Source: JAICYJ01 sp036263035 (lineage in GTDB: Bacteria; Actinomycetota; Thermoleophilia; Gaiellales; JAICJC01). From it: 55,179 bases of DNA. The stretch is taken from the NCBI GenBank assembly GCA_036263035.1, contig DATAHR010000139.1:1-55179 (forward strand), read 5' to 3'. Positions 23,904-31,810 of the stretch are shown one piece after another (the first letter of the stretch is position 1; every line of letters begins with the position of its first letter). The notes below the pieces were generated by a model, which saw only the letters and a program-made list of their open reading frames with translations, was not told the origin of the DNA and ran no database searches. The position numbers were made by a program, and so were the translations under genes.

Positions 23904-24848
23904 TCAGGCCGCGGTCAGCTCGACCGGCCGCACCGTCACGTCGATCAGGTCGCCGGCGCGGACGACGGTCGCCGTCTGCGGCCGGTCGATCGCCTCGCCG
24001 GACAGCAGCCGTTGCAGATCCTCGGTGCGCTCGACGGGGTCGCCGTTCAGGGCGACGACGATGTCCTCGGAGCGAAGCCCGGCGGCAGCCGCGGGGCTGC
24101 CCGGCGCGATGTCGATCAGCTCGACGCCTGCGGAGCGCCCGAGCACCGAGGCGGCGCGCGGCGGCAGCGGCCGCGGGGCGGCGCCGACGCCGATGTATGC
24201 CCGGCGCACGCGCCCGTCGCGCATCAGCGAGCCGATCAGCGCGCGGGTGTGGTCGTTGATGGGGACGGCGAGGCCCAGGCCCGCCCCCGCGAGCGCGGTG
24301 TTGATGCCGACGACGCCGCCGTCCGTCGTCGCGAGCGCGCCGCCGGAGTTTCCCGGGTTGAGGGTGGCGTCGGTCTGGATGACGTTGTCGATGATCCGCA
24401 TCGTGCCCCCCGACCGGGCGGGGAGCGAGCGGCCGAGCGCGGAGACGACGCCGGCTGTCACGGAGCCGGCGAAGCCGTGGGGGTTGCCCACAGCGACGAC
24501 GAGCTGGCCGACGCGCAGCGTGGAGGCATCGCCCAGCTCGGCCGGGATCAGCCCGGCGTCGCGGACGCCGATGACGGCGAGGTCGCTGAAGGGGTCACGG
24601 CCGACCACCTCGAAGCGGAACTCGCGTCCGTCGGGGAAGGAGGCGGTGCCGTTGCGCGTCGAGGCGGGAACGACGTGCGCATTGGTGACCAGGCGGTCGT
24701 CCGCGATCACCACAGCCGAGCCACCCGCCTCGCGCGTACGCGGGCCCGCACCGAGCCGCACGCGCAGGCTGGCAACGGACGGCGAGACGCGCTCCACGGC
24801 GCCGATCACGGCCTGGGAGTAGGCATCGAGCGGACTCAGCTCTGGCAT
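23904..24848 (-). CDS. HtrA/DegP-like serine protease with PDZ domain, no signal peptide
   Basis: A 314-residue trypsin-like protease. Catalytic triad seen as His-58 (VTNAHVV), Asp-89 (FSDLAVI) and Ser-168 (NPGNSGG). A PDZ domain follows at about residues 205-305 ('IAPGSPAAAAGLRSEDIVVALNGDPV'). Unlike most HtrA proteins it has neither signal peptide nor membrane anchor, so it is predicted to be cytoplasmic. TACCCT lies 6 nt before the ATG. Role: protein quality control or regulated cleavage; substrate unknown. Confidence 0.92.
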   Translation of the reverse strand: MPELSPLDAYSQAVIGAVERVSPSVASLRVRLGAGPRTREAGGSAVVIADDRLVTNAHVVPASTRNGTASFPDGREFRFEVVGRDPFSDLAVIGVRDAGLIPAELGDASTLRVGQLVVAVGNPHGFAGSVTAGVVSALGRSLPARSGGTMRIIDNVIQTDATLNPGNSGGALATTDGGVVGINTALAGAGLGLAVPINDHTRALIGSLMRDGRVRRAYIGVGAAPRPLPPRAASVLGRSAGVELIDIAPGSPAAAAGLRSEDIVVALNGDPVERTEDLQRLLSGEAIDRPQTATVVRAGDLIDVTVRPVELTAA

Positions 24849-24884
24849 ACGAGCAGGGTAGCCAGAGGCGCAAGCGCCGAGCCG

Positions 24885-24915
24885 GCAGGGAGGGGGACCG
24901 CGGCCCCCTCCCTGC
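24885..24915 (-). terminator. Hairpin terminator after the secreted protein gene
   Basis: Perfect 12-bp inverted repeat GCAGGGAGGGGG (24885-24896) and CCCCCTCCCTGC (24904-24915) with a 7-nt loop, 9 nt beyond the stop at 24925 (minus strand). It also separates the HtrA-like gene promoter from upstream transcription. Confidence 0.7.
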
Positions 24916-24924
24916 GCGGATGGC

Positions 24925-26004
24925 CTAACAGAGCGGAGAGGGTGAGGTGAACGTCCCCAGGTAGGTGTAGCGGCCGCGAATGCCGATCGACGGCGTCTGG
25001 TGGGCGAACCAGGACAGGAACGCCTCGTCCTGCGGGTGGTAGCCGTTCACCGTGAAGGACACGCCGACCAGCGGGTCGCCCGACTCGAGCACGTTGCTGC
25101 ATCCGTACTGGGGAGCGAGCGGTGACTGCCAGACGGGCACGACGTTGTCGACGAACGGATCGTTCATCCACTCGGACAGCTCATGAGAGAGGGCGTTGAT
25201 GTCCTCGGCGAAGGTGGCGTTCGGGTTGTCCACATGCGCGAGCGCGTTCTCGGATCCGTAGTCGGCGAACATCGACGTCTGCACCTGCCGGTTGCCGCTG
25301 CCGTTCCGCGACGACGTTGCGCCGTGGAACCCGCCGACGCAGCAGGCGGCGGGGGTCTTGAAGTCGAGCATGACGTCGTGGGTGAGCAGGATCGGCAGCG
25401 TGCGGGCGCTGACGTGCAGGCCGTTGATGATGCGGCCGTAGCGGCCCGCGAACCATGAGTAGTTGACCAGGCCGAGCCGCTTCAGCGCGACGTGATTCCC
25501 GAAGGTCGTGCCGGCCGCGATGACGGTGCCCTGGTTCGAGGGCACGTCGATGGTGACCGTCGGCATCACCGTCGGGCTGCTGAGCAGCACGTGGTAGCCG
25601 GGATGCAGCCTGCGCCAAAACTCTGCTCGCTGGATGGCGTCGCCGTACTGCGTGAAGCCCGACAGGAAGTGCGCACGCTGCCAGATCGGCGAACGGATCG
25701 CCTCGGGCACGATGGTGCCCGCATTGAACACCGACCCGTCGGCGAACACGAACCGCAGTGGAACGACCTCGTTCGCGATGCGTGTGGTCGCGCCGGACGT
25801 GAACGGGCTGGTGCCGACCATCTGGTAGGGGTAGGTGACCCCGCCGTACGTGAACGAGCTGCTGAAGTACGGGATGGTGGTGCCCGAGTGGTTCGGCGCG
25901 GAGCCGAGCGTCGTGAACGGCTTGACCGCGGCGCCGGCCGGTGCGGCAGCGGCGAGCAGCGCGATCAGCGCGATCGCGACCAGTCCGGTGAGTCTGGCTT
26001 TCAT
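24925..26004 (-). CDS. Secreted protein with HELSE metalloprotease-like motif
   Basis: A 359-residue exported protein. The signal peptide is clear: MKAR, a hydrophobic run to about residue 20, then A-P-A-G-A-A with probable cleavage near 26. The mature part has 'ALSHELSEWMNDPFVDN' (His-274, Glu-275, Glu-278, Asp-Pro at 282-283) and later 'YGCSNVLESGDPL'. The arrangement S-H-E-x-x-E...DP and a downstream E-x-G-D recalls plant PHI-1/EXORDIUM-like and metzincin-like proteins; zinc-protease activity is inference. It also has paired Cys-221/Cys-222. A good Shine-Dalgarno GGAGGGGG precedes the ATG, so this gene is leadered, unlike its neighbours. Confidence 0.75.
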   Translation of the reverse strand: MKARLTGLVAIALIALLAAAAPAGAAVKPFTTLGSAPNHSGTTIPYFSSSFTYGGVTYPYQMVGTSPFTSGATTRIANEVVPLRFVFADGSVFNAGTIVPEAIRSPIWQRAHFLSGFTQYGDAIQRAEFWRRLHPGYHVLLSSPTVMPTVTIDVPSNQGTVIAAGTTFGNHVALKRLGLVNYSWFAGRYGRIINGLHVSARTLPILLTHDVMLDFKTPAACCVGGFHGATSSRNGSGNRQVQTSMFADYGSENALAHVDNPNATFAEDINALSHELSEWMNDPFVDNVVPVWQSPLAPQYGCSNVLESGDPLVGVSFTVNGYHPQDEAFLSWFAHQTPSIGIRGRYTYLGTFTSPSPLC

Positions 26005-26052
26005 CAGTGTCCCCCTCCACATGGATCAGACTTCCGGCTGGCACGGTACCCC

Positions 26053-26076
26053 TGCCCTGACAGGATCGTCAGGGCA
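26053..26076 (-). terminator. Hairpin terminator after the 189-aa membrane protein gene
   Basis: Inverted repeat GCCCTGAC (26054-26061) and GTCAGGGC (26068-26075) with loop aggatc; one more T-A pair closes it. It directly follows the stop codon at 26077. Confidence 0.6.
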
Positions 26077-26646
26077 TCAACGCGAACCGTCACCCGCGGC
26101 GGGCTCCCACTCCGCGGGTGCGGGCGCTGAGCCGCCGGATGCCAGAGCCGCACGTACGGCCAGGAACACGAGGGCGCACACCTGCCACACCGCAGTAAGG
26201 AGCAGGATTGCGCTCGCGAACAGCAAACCGCCTTCGACCTGGCCGTCAGCTGACAGGCCGACGGCGGCCCATATTCCAGTCGCAGCGGAGAACGCTGCGA
26301 CGGAGCTCGCCAGGCTGGTGACCCGATGGAACCTTCGCACCCTGGCCGCGACCATGCCGCCGACGCTCACGAGGATCAGCGTGGCGATCGCCCAGGGACG
26401 CGCCGCTCGCGAGATCGACTTCGACTCGTCTACCACACCGTCCACGGGCTCGGCGACGCCCGGGCCCTGGTGGATGACAGGGTCGGCACCGAGCACGATC
26501 CCGACCCCGCTGGTCGTCGCCTGCGTACCGCCCTCGCAGGAGGAGACCGAGAAGAACGGCAGGCCGAAGCACAACGCGACCGCCAGGAACGGTGAGCAGC
26601 GAAGTGCTCTGACCCAACCCGACATCGGCTTTCGTTCGTCGTCCAT
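26077..26646 (-). CDS. Hypothetical four-helix membrane protein
   Basis: A 189-residue protein with a hydrophobic segment at residues 17-35, a roughly 45-residue outer loop with one Cys and many Gly, Asp and Val ('SSCEGGTQATTSGVGIVLGADPV'), and three more hydrophobic segments (about 85-105, 110-130, 140-165). The Pro/Ala-rich tail is polar. I do not recognise the family. ATG at 26646. It is divergent from mutY with 94 bp between. Confidence 0.6.
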   Translation of the reverse strand: MDDERKPMSGWVRALRCSPFLAVALCFGLPFFSVSSCEGGTQATTSGVGIVLGADPVIHQGPGVAEPVDGVVDESKSISRAARPWAIATLILVSVGGMVAARVRRFHRVTSLASSVAAFSAATGIWAAVGLSADGQVEGGLLFASAILLLTAVWQVCALVFLAVRAALASGGSAPAPAEWEPAAGDGSR

Positions 26647-26740
26647 GACGCCAGTGTGCAGCGGCGATACACACGTGGCGTCGGGGATGTCCCTCGGGTG
26701 TCGGTTCCCGGATGGCCGGCCGGGGCAGTAGCGTGCGCCG

Positions 26741-27517
26741 ATGATGGCGATCAGTGCGCACGCGGGTCAGACCGCCCTCCTGGCCTGGTATGGGGAGCAC
26801 CGCCGCGACCTGCCCTGGCGCCGCACCCACGACCCGTACGCCATCCTCGTCTCCGAGGTGATGCTCCAGCAGACGCAGGTGTCGCGGGTCGTCCCCCGGT
26901 ACCTGGAATGGCTCGAGCGGTGGCCGACCGTGGAGGCACTGGCCGCCGCCTCGCCGGCCGACGTCATCCGCGCCTGGGCCGGACTCGGCTACAACCGGCG
27001 GGCGGTAAACCTCCACCGCTGCGCGCAGGAGGTCGCGCGTCGCGGCGAGTTCCCGCGCGACCCCGCCGAGCTGCGGAAGCTGCCCGGCCTCGGCCCCTAC
27101 ACCGCAGCAGCCATCGCCTGCTTCGCCTTCGGGACAGAGGTGGCAGCGCCCGACGTCAACGCGCGCCGGGTGCTCGGCCGCGCGTTTGGCGACCCCGATC
27201 TGCCGCCTCCCGAGGGCCGCGCCTACGACTGGAACCAGGCGCTGTTCGACCTCGGCAGCACGATCTGCATCGCGCGCCGTCCGCGGTGCGCGGCCTGTCC
27301 GCTGGCGGGCTCGTGCCCCTCGGCCGGGATGACGTTCGCCCCGGAGCGGAAGCAGTCGCCGTTTCACGGCTCATTTCGCCAGCGCCGAAGCGCTGTGCTG
27401 AAGCGCCTTGTCGCCGGGCCGCTGGACGTGTCGGAGCTGGACGGCGAGGCGCTGGCCGCGCTGGTGAAGGACGGCCTCGCCGTTGTCGACGGCGACATCG
27501 CGGCGCTGCCCGTTTAG
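26741..27517 (+). CDS. mutY: A/G-specific adenine glycosylase MutY, without NUDIX domain
   Basis: Removes adenine mispaired with 8-oxoguanine or G. Seen: 'PWRRTHDPYAILVSEVMLQQTQVSRV' with catalytic Glu, the helix-hairpin-helix 'LRKLPGLGPYTAAAIACFAFG', catalytic Asp in 'APDVNARRV', and the 4Fe-4S ligands in 'CIARRPRCAACPLAGSC' (C-x6-C-x2-C-x5-C). At 258 residues it lacks the C-terminal NUDIX-like domain that recognises 8-oxoguanine in E. coli MutY, replaced by a short winged-helix-like tail. TAGCGT lies 6 nt before the ATG. Convergent 4-bp overlap with the HAD gene. Confidence 0.92.
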   Translation: MMAISAHAGQTALLAWYGEHRRDLPWRRTHDPYAILVSEVMLQQTQVSRVVPRYLEWLERWPTVEALAAASPADVIRAWAGLGYNRRAVNLHRCAQEVARRGEFPRDPAELRKLPGLGPYTAAAIACFAFGTEVAAPDVNARRVLGRAFGDPDLPPPEGRAYDWNQALFDLGSTICIARRPRCAACPLAGSCPSAGMTFAPERKQSPFHGSFRQRRSAVLKRLVAGPLDVSELDGEALAALVKDGLAVVDGDIAALPV

Positions 27518-28206
27518 CGCCCGGCCAGCAGCCGGTCGACCAGGTCGGGCAGGTCGTGCAGCGACGCGATCTCGCCGTCCGGCCGGGCACCGGGCGGAGC
27601 GCCGACGCCCGAGCGGTTCAGCCACACCGCCAGCATGCCATACGCCTGGGCGCCCTCCACGTCGGTCACCATCTCGTCGCCGACGTGCACCCAACGCGCC
27701 GGATCCCGGCCCACCAGTTCCACCGCCCGCCGGAACGGCGCGGCGGCCGGCTTCGCCTCGCCCACCTCCTCGGCGTGAACGGTGAACGCGAACCGGGCCG
27801 CGAGCGGCAGCCGCTCGAACGGGAAGTTGCCGTTGGTGATGGCCCCGACGATGTGCCCGCGGCGCAGCAGCTCGTCGACCACCGGCTCCACATCCGAGTG
27901 CACGCCCACCACCCGGGCTCGGGCCGCCAGCAGCTCATCCGCCAGCCACTCTGCCAGCTGGGCGTCGTGATGCCCCACGGAGCGGAGCGCCCGACGCATC
28001 GACTCGCGCCGCAGCTCCTCCAGCGTCCCCTGCATCTCCTGCCCGACCAGCTCCCGGTGGCGGTGCAGATCCTCGACGGTCAGGCGGCCTTCGAGCTGGG
28101 GATGATGCCGCTCGAGCGACTCGATCGCCGCCGCCATCGCGCCCTCCATCATCGGCCCGAACTCCCACAGTGTGCCGTCGAGGTCGAAGGAGACGACGCC
28201 GGTCAT
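27514..28206 (-). CDS. HAD-superfamily hydrolase (phosphatase)
   Basis: A 230-residue HAD phosphatase. Seen: motif I 'VSFDLDGTLWEF' (nucleophile Asp-8 region), motif II 'VGAITNGNF', motif III Lys in 'VGEAKPAAAPFRRAVEL', and motif IV 'VHVGDEMVTDVEGAQAYGM'. The cap-1 helical insert follows motif I. ATG at 28206 overlaps the ispF TGA (ATGA), so it is the last gene of the yacL-ispD-ispF unit. Substrate unknown; YjjG-like nucleotidase or phosphoglycolate-type activities are possible. Confidence 0.88.
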   Translation of the reverse strand: MTGVVSFDLDGTLWEFGPMMEGAMAAAIESLERHHPQLEGRLTVEDLHRHRELVGQEMQGTLEELRRESMRRALRSVGHHDAQLAEWLADELLAARARVVGVHSDVEPVVDELLRRGHIVGAITNGNFPFERLPLAARFAFTVHAEEVGEAKPAAAPFRRAVELVGRDPARWVHVGDEMVTDVEGAQAYGMLAVWLNRSGVGAPPGARPDGEIASLHDLPDLVDRLLAGR

Positions 28207-28700
28207 GCGGCTGCGCTGGGACCCCGCACCAGCGCGACCGCCTGGCATGCCGCTCCCTCCCCGCGCCCGACGAAGCCGAGCATGTCGGTGGTCGACGCAC
28301 GAACAGTCACGCTGTCGCGCTCCACGCCGAGCGCGGCCGCGAGCGACGTTCGCATCGCGTCACGATGCGGCGAGAGCCGCGGCTCCTGCATCACCACGAC
28401 GGCGTCGACGTTGACGATGCTCCAGCCCTGCGCCTCGAGCGAGCTCCAGGCGCGCCGCAGCAGCTGGATGCTGGAGGCGCCCTCGAGCGCCGGGTCGTCC
28501 GACGGGAACAGCGCACCGATATCCTCGCCGCCGCAGGCCCCGAGCAGTGCGTCCGTGACCGCGTGACAGACGAGGTCGGCGTCCGAGTGGCCTGCCAGGC
28601 CGCGGTCGCTCGGGATCTCGACCCCTGCGAGGATCAGCCGGCGGCCGTCCGCGAAGGCGTGCGCGTCGAAGCCGATCCCCACCCGCATGCCCTCGGTCAT
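28203..28700 (-). CDS. ispF: 2-C-methyl-D-erythritol 2,4-cyclodiphosphate synthase
   Basis: MEP-pathway enzyme that cyclises CDP-methylerythritol phosphate to MEcPP. Seen: 'VGIGFDAHAF' (zinc ligands Asp and His), 'HSDADLVCHAVTDALLGA' and 'SIVNVDAVVVMQEPRLSPH', all diagnostic. 165 residues, normal. ATG overlaps the ispD stop (ATGA). Works with IspD in isoprenoid precursor synthesis. Confidence 0.97.
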   Translation of the reverse strand: MTEGMRVGIGFDAHAFADGRRLILAGVEIPSDRGLAGHSDADLVCHAVTDALLGACGGEDIGALFPSDDPALEGASSIQLLRRAWSSLEAQGWSIVNVDAVVVMQEPRLSPHRDAMRTSLAAALGVERDSVTVRASTTDMLGFVGRGEGAACQAVALVRGPSAAA

Positions 28701-29395
28701 CCGGCCGCTCCCGCCAGCCGCTCCCTGGCTCGCTCGAGATCGGCCGCGGTCGTGATCTTGATGTTGTCCGGTTCGCCGGAGACGACCGCGACGGAGCCGC
28801 CCGACGCCTCCACCAGCGACGCGCAGTCAGTGGCCGCGGCGATCACCTCGGGCGGCTGGGCATACGCCCGGCGAAGCGTCGCCGCCGTGAACGCCTGAGG
28901 GGTCTGCACGGCGACCAGCTGCGACCGGTCGGGGGTCTCGGCCACGCGGCCGCCCTCGACCCGCTTGATCGTGTCGGCCACCGGCACGCCCGGCACCGCG
29001 CCGTCGGCATCGCCCAGGGCTGCCAGCACCGCGGAGACGAGCTCGGCGGATGCGAACGGCCGCGCCGCGTCATGCACGAGGATCAGGTCGGTGTCGTCCG
29101 GCACCTCGGCCAGGCCCGCCGCGACGGAGTGCGACCGGGTGGCGCCGCCCGCCACCGCCGCGGTCACCTTCCCGGCCGCGAGGTCATCGGCCAGCAGGGA
29201 GGCCGGCTCCTCCCAGCCCTCGGGCACCACCAGCACGACCCCGTCGATCGCCGGGTGCTCCTCGAGCAGCTCCACGGAATGGGCCAGCAGCACCCTGTCG
29301 CCGAGCGCCACGAACGCCTTCGGCCGGTCGGCGCCGAGCCTGGCACCGTCGCCCGCACCGACGACGATCGCCCACGCCGAGAGCAGGTCGGCCAC
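28697..29395 (-). CDS. ispD: 2-C-methyl-D-erythritol 4-phosphate cytidylyltransferase
   Basis: MEP-pathway enzyme that joins MEP to CTP. Seen: nucleotide-binding 'AIVVGAGDGARLGADRPKAFVALGDR' (key G-x-G-x-R-x-G...K), 'VAGGATRSHSVAAGL', 'LVHDAARPFAS' and 'TPQAFTAATLRRAY', then 'PDNIKITTAADL' near the C-terminus. 232 residues. GTG start at 29395, 4 nt after the yacL stop. Confidence 0.97.
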   Translation of the reverse strand: MADLLSAWAIVVGAGDGARLGADRPKAFVALGDRVLLAHSVELLEEHPAIDGVVLVVPEGWEEPASLLADDLAAGKVTAAVAGGATRSHSVAAGLAEVPDDTDLILVHDAARPFASAELVSAVLAALGDADGAVPGVPVADTIKRVEGGRVAETPDRSQLVAVQTPQAFTAATLRRAYAQPPEVIAAATDCASLVEASGGSVAVVSGEPDNIKITTAADLERARERLAGAAG

Positions 29396-29399
29396 TGGC

Positions 29400-30458
29400 T
29401 CAGCCGCCGTCGTCGGCGATCTTCGTGAAGATGATCTTGCCCGACGGCTGCTGGAGCACCGACGTCACCTGCACACCCAGCGTCTCCCCGATCCGCTCGC
29501 GGGCGCGCTCGACCACGACCATCGTGCCGTCGTCCAGATAGCCAACGCCCTGGTTCTGCTCCTTGCCCTCCTTGATCAGGAGCACGTCCAGCCGCTCGCC
29601 GGGCAGCACCGCCGGCTTCAGCGCGTTCGCGAGGTCGTTGACGTTCAGCACCTGGACATCCTGGATCTGAGCCAGCCGGTTCAGGTTGAAGTCGGTCGTC
29701 AGGATCGCCATGCCGCGCTCCTTCGCGAGCTTCAGCAGCTTCGCATCGACGTCCGGCACCTGCGGGAAGTCCACGTCCGGTGTGGCAACGCTGACGTCGC
29801 TGCGCAGGTCCTGGACGACCTGAAGCCCCCGCCGGCCGCGCGCTCGCTTCAGCGGATCGGCCGAGTCGGCCACCTGCTGCAACTCCTTCAGCACGAACTC
29901 CGGAACCACCAGCTCGCCCCCGAGGAAGCCCGTACGGACGATGTCGGCGATGCGGCCGTCGATGATGGCGCTGGTGTCGACCAGCGTGGAGCTGCCGTTC
30001 GAGCCGCGCTCGCCGTCCGCATCTCCGAGCGAGTGGACGCCCACCAGGCGAAGGATGCCGCGGTGCTTGCGCGCGGCCGTGAAGGCGAACAGGTACCCGA
30101 GCACCAGCACCATCGGCAGGAGCACCCAGTTGCCGATATATGGCAGCGCATGCACCGGCAGGTACAGAAGCGCTGACACCAGCAGGCCCACCAACAGGCC
30201 AATGGCGCCGACCGTCAGCTCACCGGCGCTGCGAGATTGTGTTGCCCGTTCGATTCTCTTGAACCCGCGCGCGAGTCCCTTCCCGACGAGCCCGCCGACC
30301 ATCCAGCCGACGGCGAACGCGAGGAAGACGATGATGCCGAACGTGGCGTACGCGTAAGAAGACGAATCGAAACGGTTGACCAGATCTAAAGAACGGCCAG
30401 CGTATACGGCACCAAGCGCACTCAAGAGAGACAGGACGATTCGTGAGACGAGAATCAT
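29400..30458 (-). CDS. yacL: PIN-TRAM domain membrane protein (YacL family)
   Basis: A 352-residue protein with about four membrane helices (residues 1-130), a PIN nuclease-like domain ('LVDTSAIIDGRIADIV' near 165, 'LVVPEFVLKELQ', 'ILTTDFNLNRLAQIQ') and a C-terminal TRAM RNA-binding domain ('GVGYLDDGTMVVVERAR...VTSVLQQPSGKIIF'). This domain order defines the Bacillus YacL family. Acidic PIN residues are present, so nuclease activity is possible. GAGGAGG precedes the ATG; that Shine-Dalgarno lies in a short CCTCC/GGAGG inverted repeat that could hide it in the mRNA. Lies in the classic carD-yacL-ispD-ispF order. Confidence 0.9.
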   Translation of the reverse strand: MILVSRIVLSLLSALGAVYAGRSLDLVNRFDSSSYAYATFGIIVFLAFAVGWMVGGLVGKGLARGFKRIERATQSRSAGELTVGAIGLLVGLLVSALLYLPVHALPYIGNWVLLPMVLVLGYLFAFTAARKHRGILRLVGVHSLGDADGERGSNGSSTLVDTSAIIDGRIADIVRTGFLGGELVVPEFVLKELQQVADSADPLKRARGRRGLQVVQDLRSDVSVATPDVDFPQVPDVDAKLLKLAKERGMAILTTDFNLNRLAQIQDVQVLNVNDLANALKPAVLPGERLDVLLIKEGKEQNQGVGYLDDGTMVVVERARERIGETLGVQVTSVLQQPSGKIIFTKIADDGG

Positions 30459-30546
30459 CGCCTGCTCCTCCTCAGGAGGCGGTCATGTGGTCCGTCCGCC
30501 GGCTGGGCCCGCAAGCCTCCGGCGCCGAACCAGGGTTAAAGCGCGT

Positions 30547-31041
30547 CTAGGCGCGGGCCTTGCGGGCCGCGCCGATCTCCTCCAGCACCTCCTCGAGGTA
30601 CTCGCGCGCTTCCTCCTCCTCCATGCCCTTGGCATACATCAGCTCCGAGGCGAGGATGCGCTTGGCCTTCGAGAACATCTGCTTCTCGCCCGTGGAGAGG
30701 CCCTTTTCCTGGTCACGCTGCGCCAGATTGCGGACGACCTCCGCGAGCTCGAAGATGTCCCCCGTCTTCATCTTGTCCCGGTTGTGCTTGAACCGGCGGT
30801 TCCAGTTCTTCGGCATCTTGGTGCCGTCACCGCCCAGCACACCGAGCACCTCGTCGACCGTTTCCTCGCCGATCACCTTGCGCAGACCGGCCCGGTCCGC
30901 GCTGTCGGACGGGATCATCACGGTCATATCGTTGTGGATGATCTGGATGGTCAGGTATTCGCGTCCGTCACGCTCTTCCTTCTTCACGATCGTGCCCGCG
31001 CCGTGATGCGGGTACACGACCTTGTCCCCAACTTCATACAC
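30547..31041 (-). CDS. carD: CarD family transcription factor
   Basis: CarD binds RNA polymerase beta through its N-terminal RID domain and stabilises open complexes, mostly at rRNA and growth promoters. Seen: 'YEVGDKVVYPHHGAGTIVKKEERDG' (RID/Tudor), a helical C-terminal domain with 'KMPKNWNRRFKHNRDKMKTGDIFELAEVVRNLAQRD' (key W-N-R-R and D-K-x-K-x-G-D) and a terminal acidic helix. GTG at 31041 is chosen because the protein core starts here and GGAGGAGG lies 11 nt upstream; longer in-frame starts add no family sequence. 164 residues, normal for the group. Confidence 0.93.
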   Translation of the reverse strand: MYEVGDKVVYPHHGAGTIVKKEERDGREYLTIQIIHNDMTVMIPSDSADRAGLRKVIGEETVDEVLGVLGGDGTKMPKNWNRRFKHNRDKMKTGDIFELAEVVRNLAQRDQEKGLSTGEKQMFSKAKRILASELMYAKGMEEEEAREYLEEVLEEIGAARKARA

Positions 31042-31082
31042 GTGACGTCTGACCTCCTCCGCCGTGGGACCGGCAGTTTTTG

Positions 31083-31098
31083 TACCCCAAGAGGGGTA
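31083..31098. promoter_or_regulatory. Palindrome in the carD leader region
   Basis: TACCCC (31083-31088) - aaga - GGGGTA (31093-31098), a perfect 6-bp inverted repeat about 40 nt upstream of the carD GTG. TATCAT (minus strand, just upstream near 31101-31107) is a possible -10 box, so the palindrome would lie near the start point. Either an operator or a short leader hairpin. Confidence 0.35.
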
Positions 31099-31193
31099 AA
31101 TGATATCAGACCACGCCTCTGAGGGCGAGCCGGGGCGAGCATGCGGAACCGCTCGCAACAACCGGTGGTACTAACGGAAACCAGTATTTCTAG

Positions 31194-31218
31194 GCATTAG
31201 CCGTTATCTACCTAATGC
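31194..31218. promoter_or_regulatory. Inverted-repeat operator upstream of the CGNR regulator gene
   Basis: GCATTAG (31194-31200) and CTAATGC (31212-31218), perfect 7 bp with an 11-nt spacer, in the unusually AT-rich stretch before the CGNR gene. Related half-sites CTAACG (about 31171) and CGTTAG (about 31236) flank it. A likely binding site for the CGNR protein itself or another dimeric regulator. Confidence 0.5.
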
Positions 31219-31251
31219 GTATCATCCTGACCGCGCGTTAGGATATCGCAC

Positions 31252-31755
31252 ATGCTTGCGTTGGAACTCTGCGACCCCTCCGTCGACGGGGACCTCGCCG
31301 ACCCCACGGCCGCGGGACGCTGGCTCCGCACCCACGGGCTGCGGGCCGACCTCAACGCCGACAGACTGGCAGATCTGCGGACACTGCGAGACGCGATCGA
31401 CGCGCTGCTGCGCGCCGCCGCCGCCAACACCGCTCCCCCGGCGAGCGCCCTCGACGAGCTGAACGCGCGCAGCGCCGCGGCGGCGGCCTGCCTGCAGCTG
31501 AACTGGCCGGCGGCCGGGGTGCCGCGGATGTGGCTGAGCACCCCCGGCGGGCCGGAAGCCTCGGCGCTGGGAGCGGTCGCACGGTCGGCAATCGAGCTGC
31601 TCTCGGGCCGCGACCGGGAACGGCTGCGCGTCTGCGGCGCGCACGGCTGCGAGCGCCTGTTCATCGCCGCCACTCCGCGCCGGCGGTGGTGCTCACCTGC
31701 CTGCGGCAACCGCGTCCGGGTCGCCCGGCACGCGGCTCGCCGAGCCGCCGGCTGA
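31252..31755 (+). CDS. CGNR zinc-finger protein (transcriptional regulator)
   Basis: A 167-residue protein with an N-terminal helical, stress-related ABATE-like domain and a C-terminal CGNR zinc finger. Seen: 'RLRVCGAHGCERLFIAATPRRRWCSPACGNRVRVARHAAR', with the four Cys ligands (C-x4-C ... C-x3-C) and the name-giving C-G-N-R. ATG at 31252 follows TAGGAT (31239-31244) by 7 nt. The upstream palindrome at 31194-31218 suggests autoregulation. Target genes unknown. Confidence 0.88.
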   Translation: MLALELCDPSVDGDLADPTAAGRWLRTHGLRADLNADRLADLRTLRDAIDALLRAAAANTAPPASALDELNARSAAAAACLQLNWPAAGVPRMWLSTPGGPEASALGAVARSAIELLSGRDRERLRVCGAHGCERLFIAATPRRRWCSPACGNRVRVARHAARRAAG

Positions 31756-31810
31756 CAGCCGAGGGATGAACCCGACGCCGCCGCGTCGCGACCGGCGCAC
31801 CATCCAGTCC

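Noticed and set aside
26656..28566. 636-codon open frame on the plus strand
   Set aside because: Overlaps mutY in another frame and the HAD/ispF genes in antisense; all three have convincing motifs of their own.
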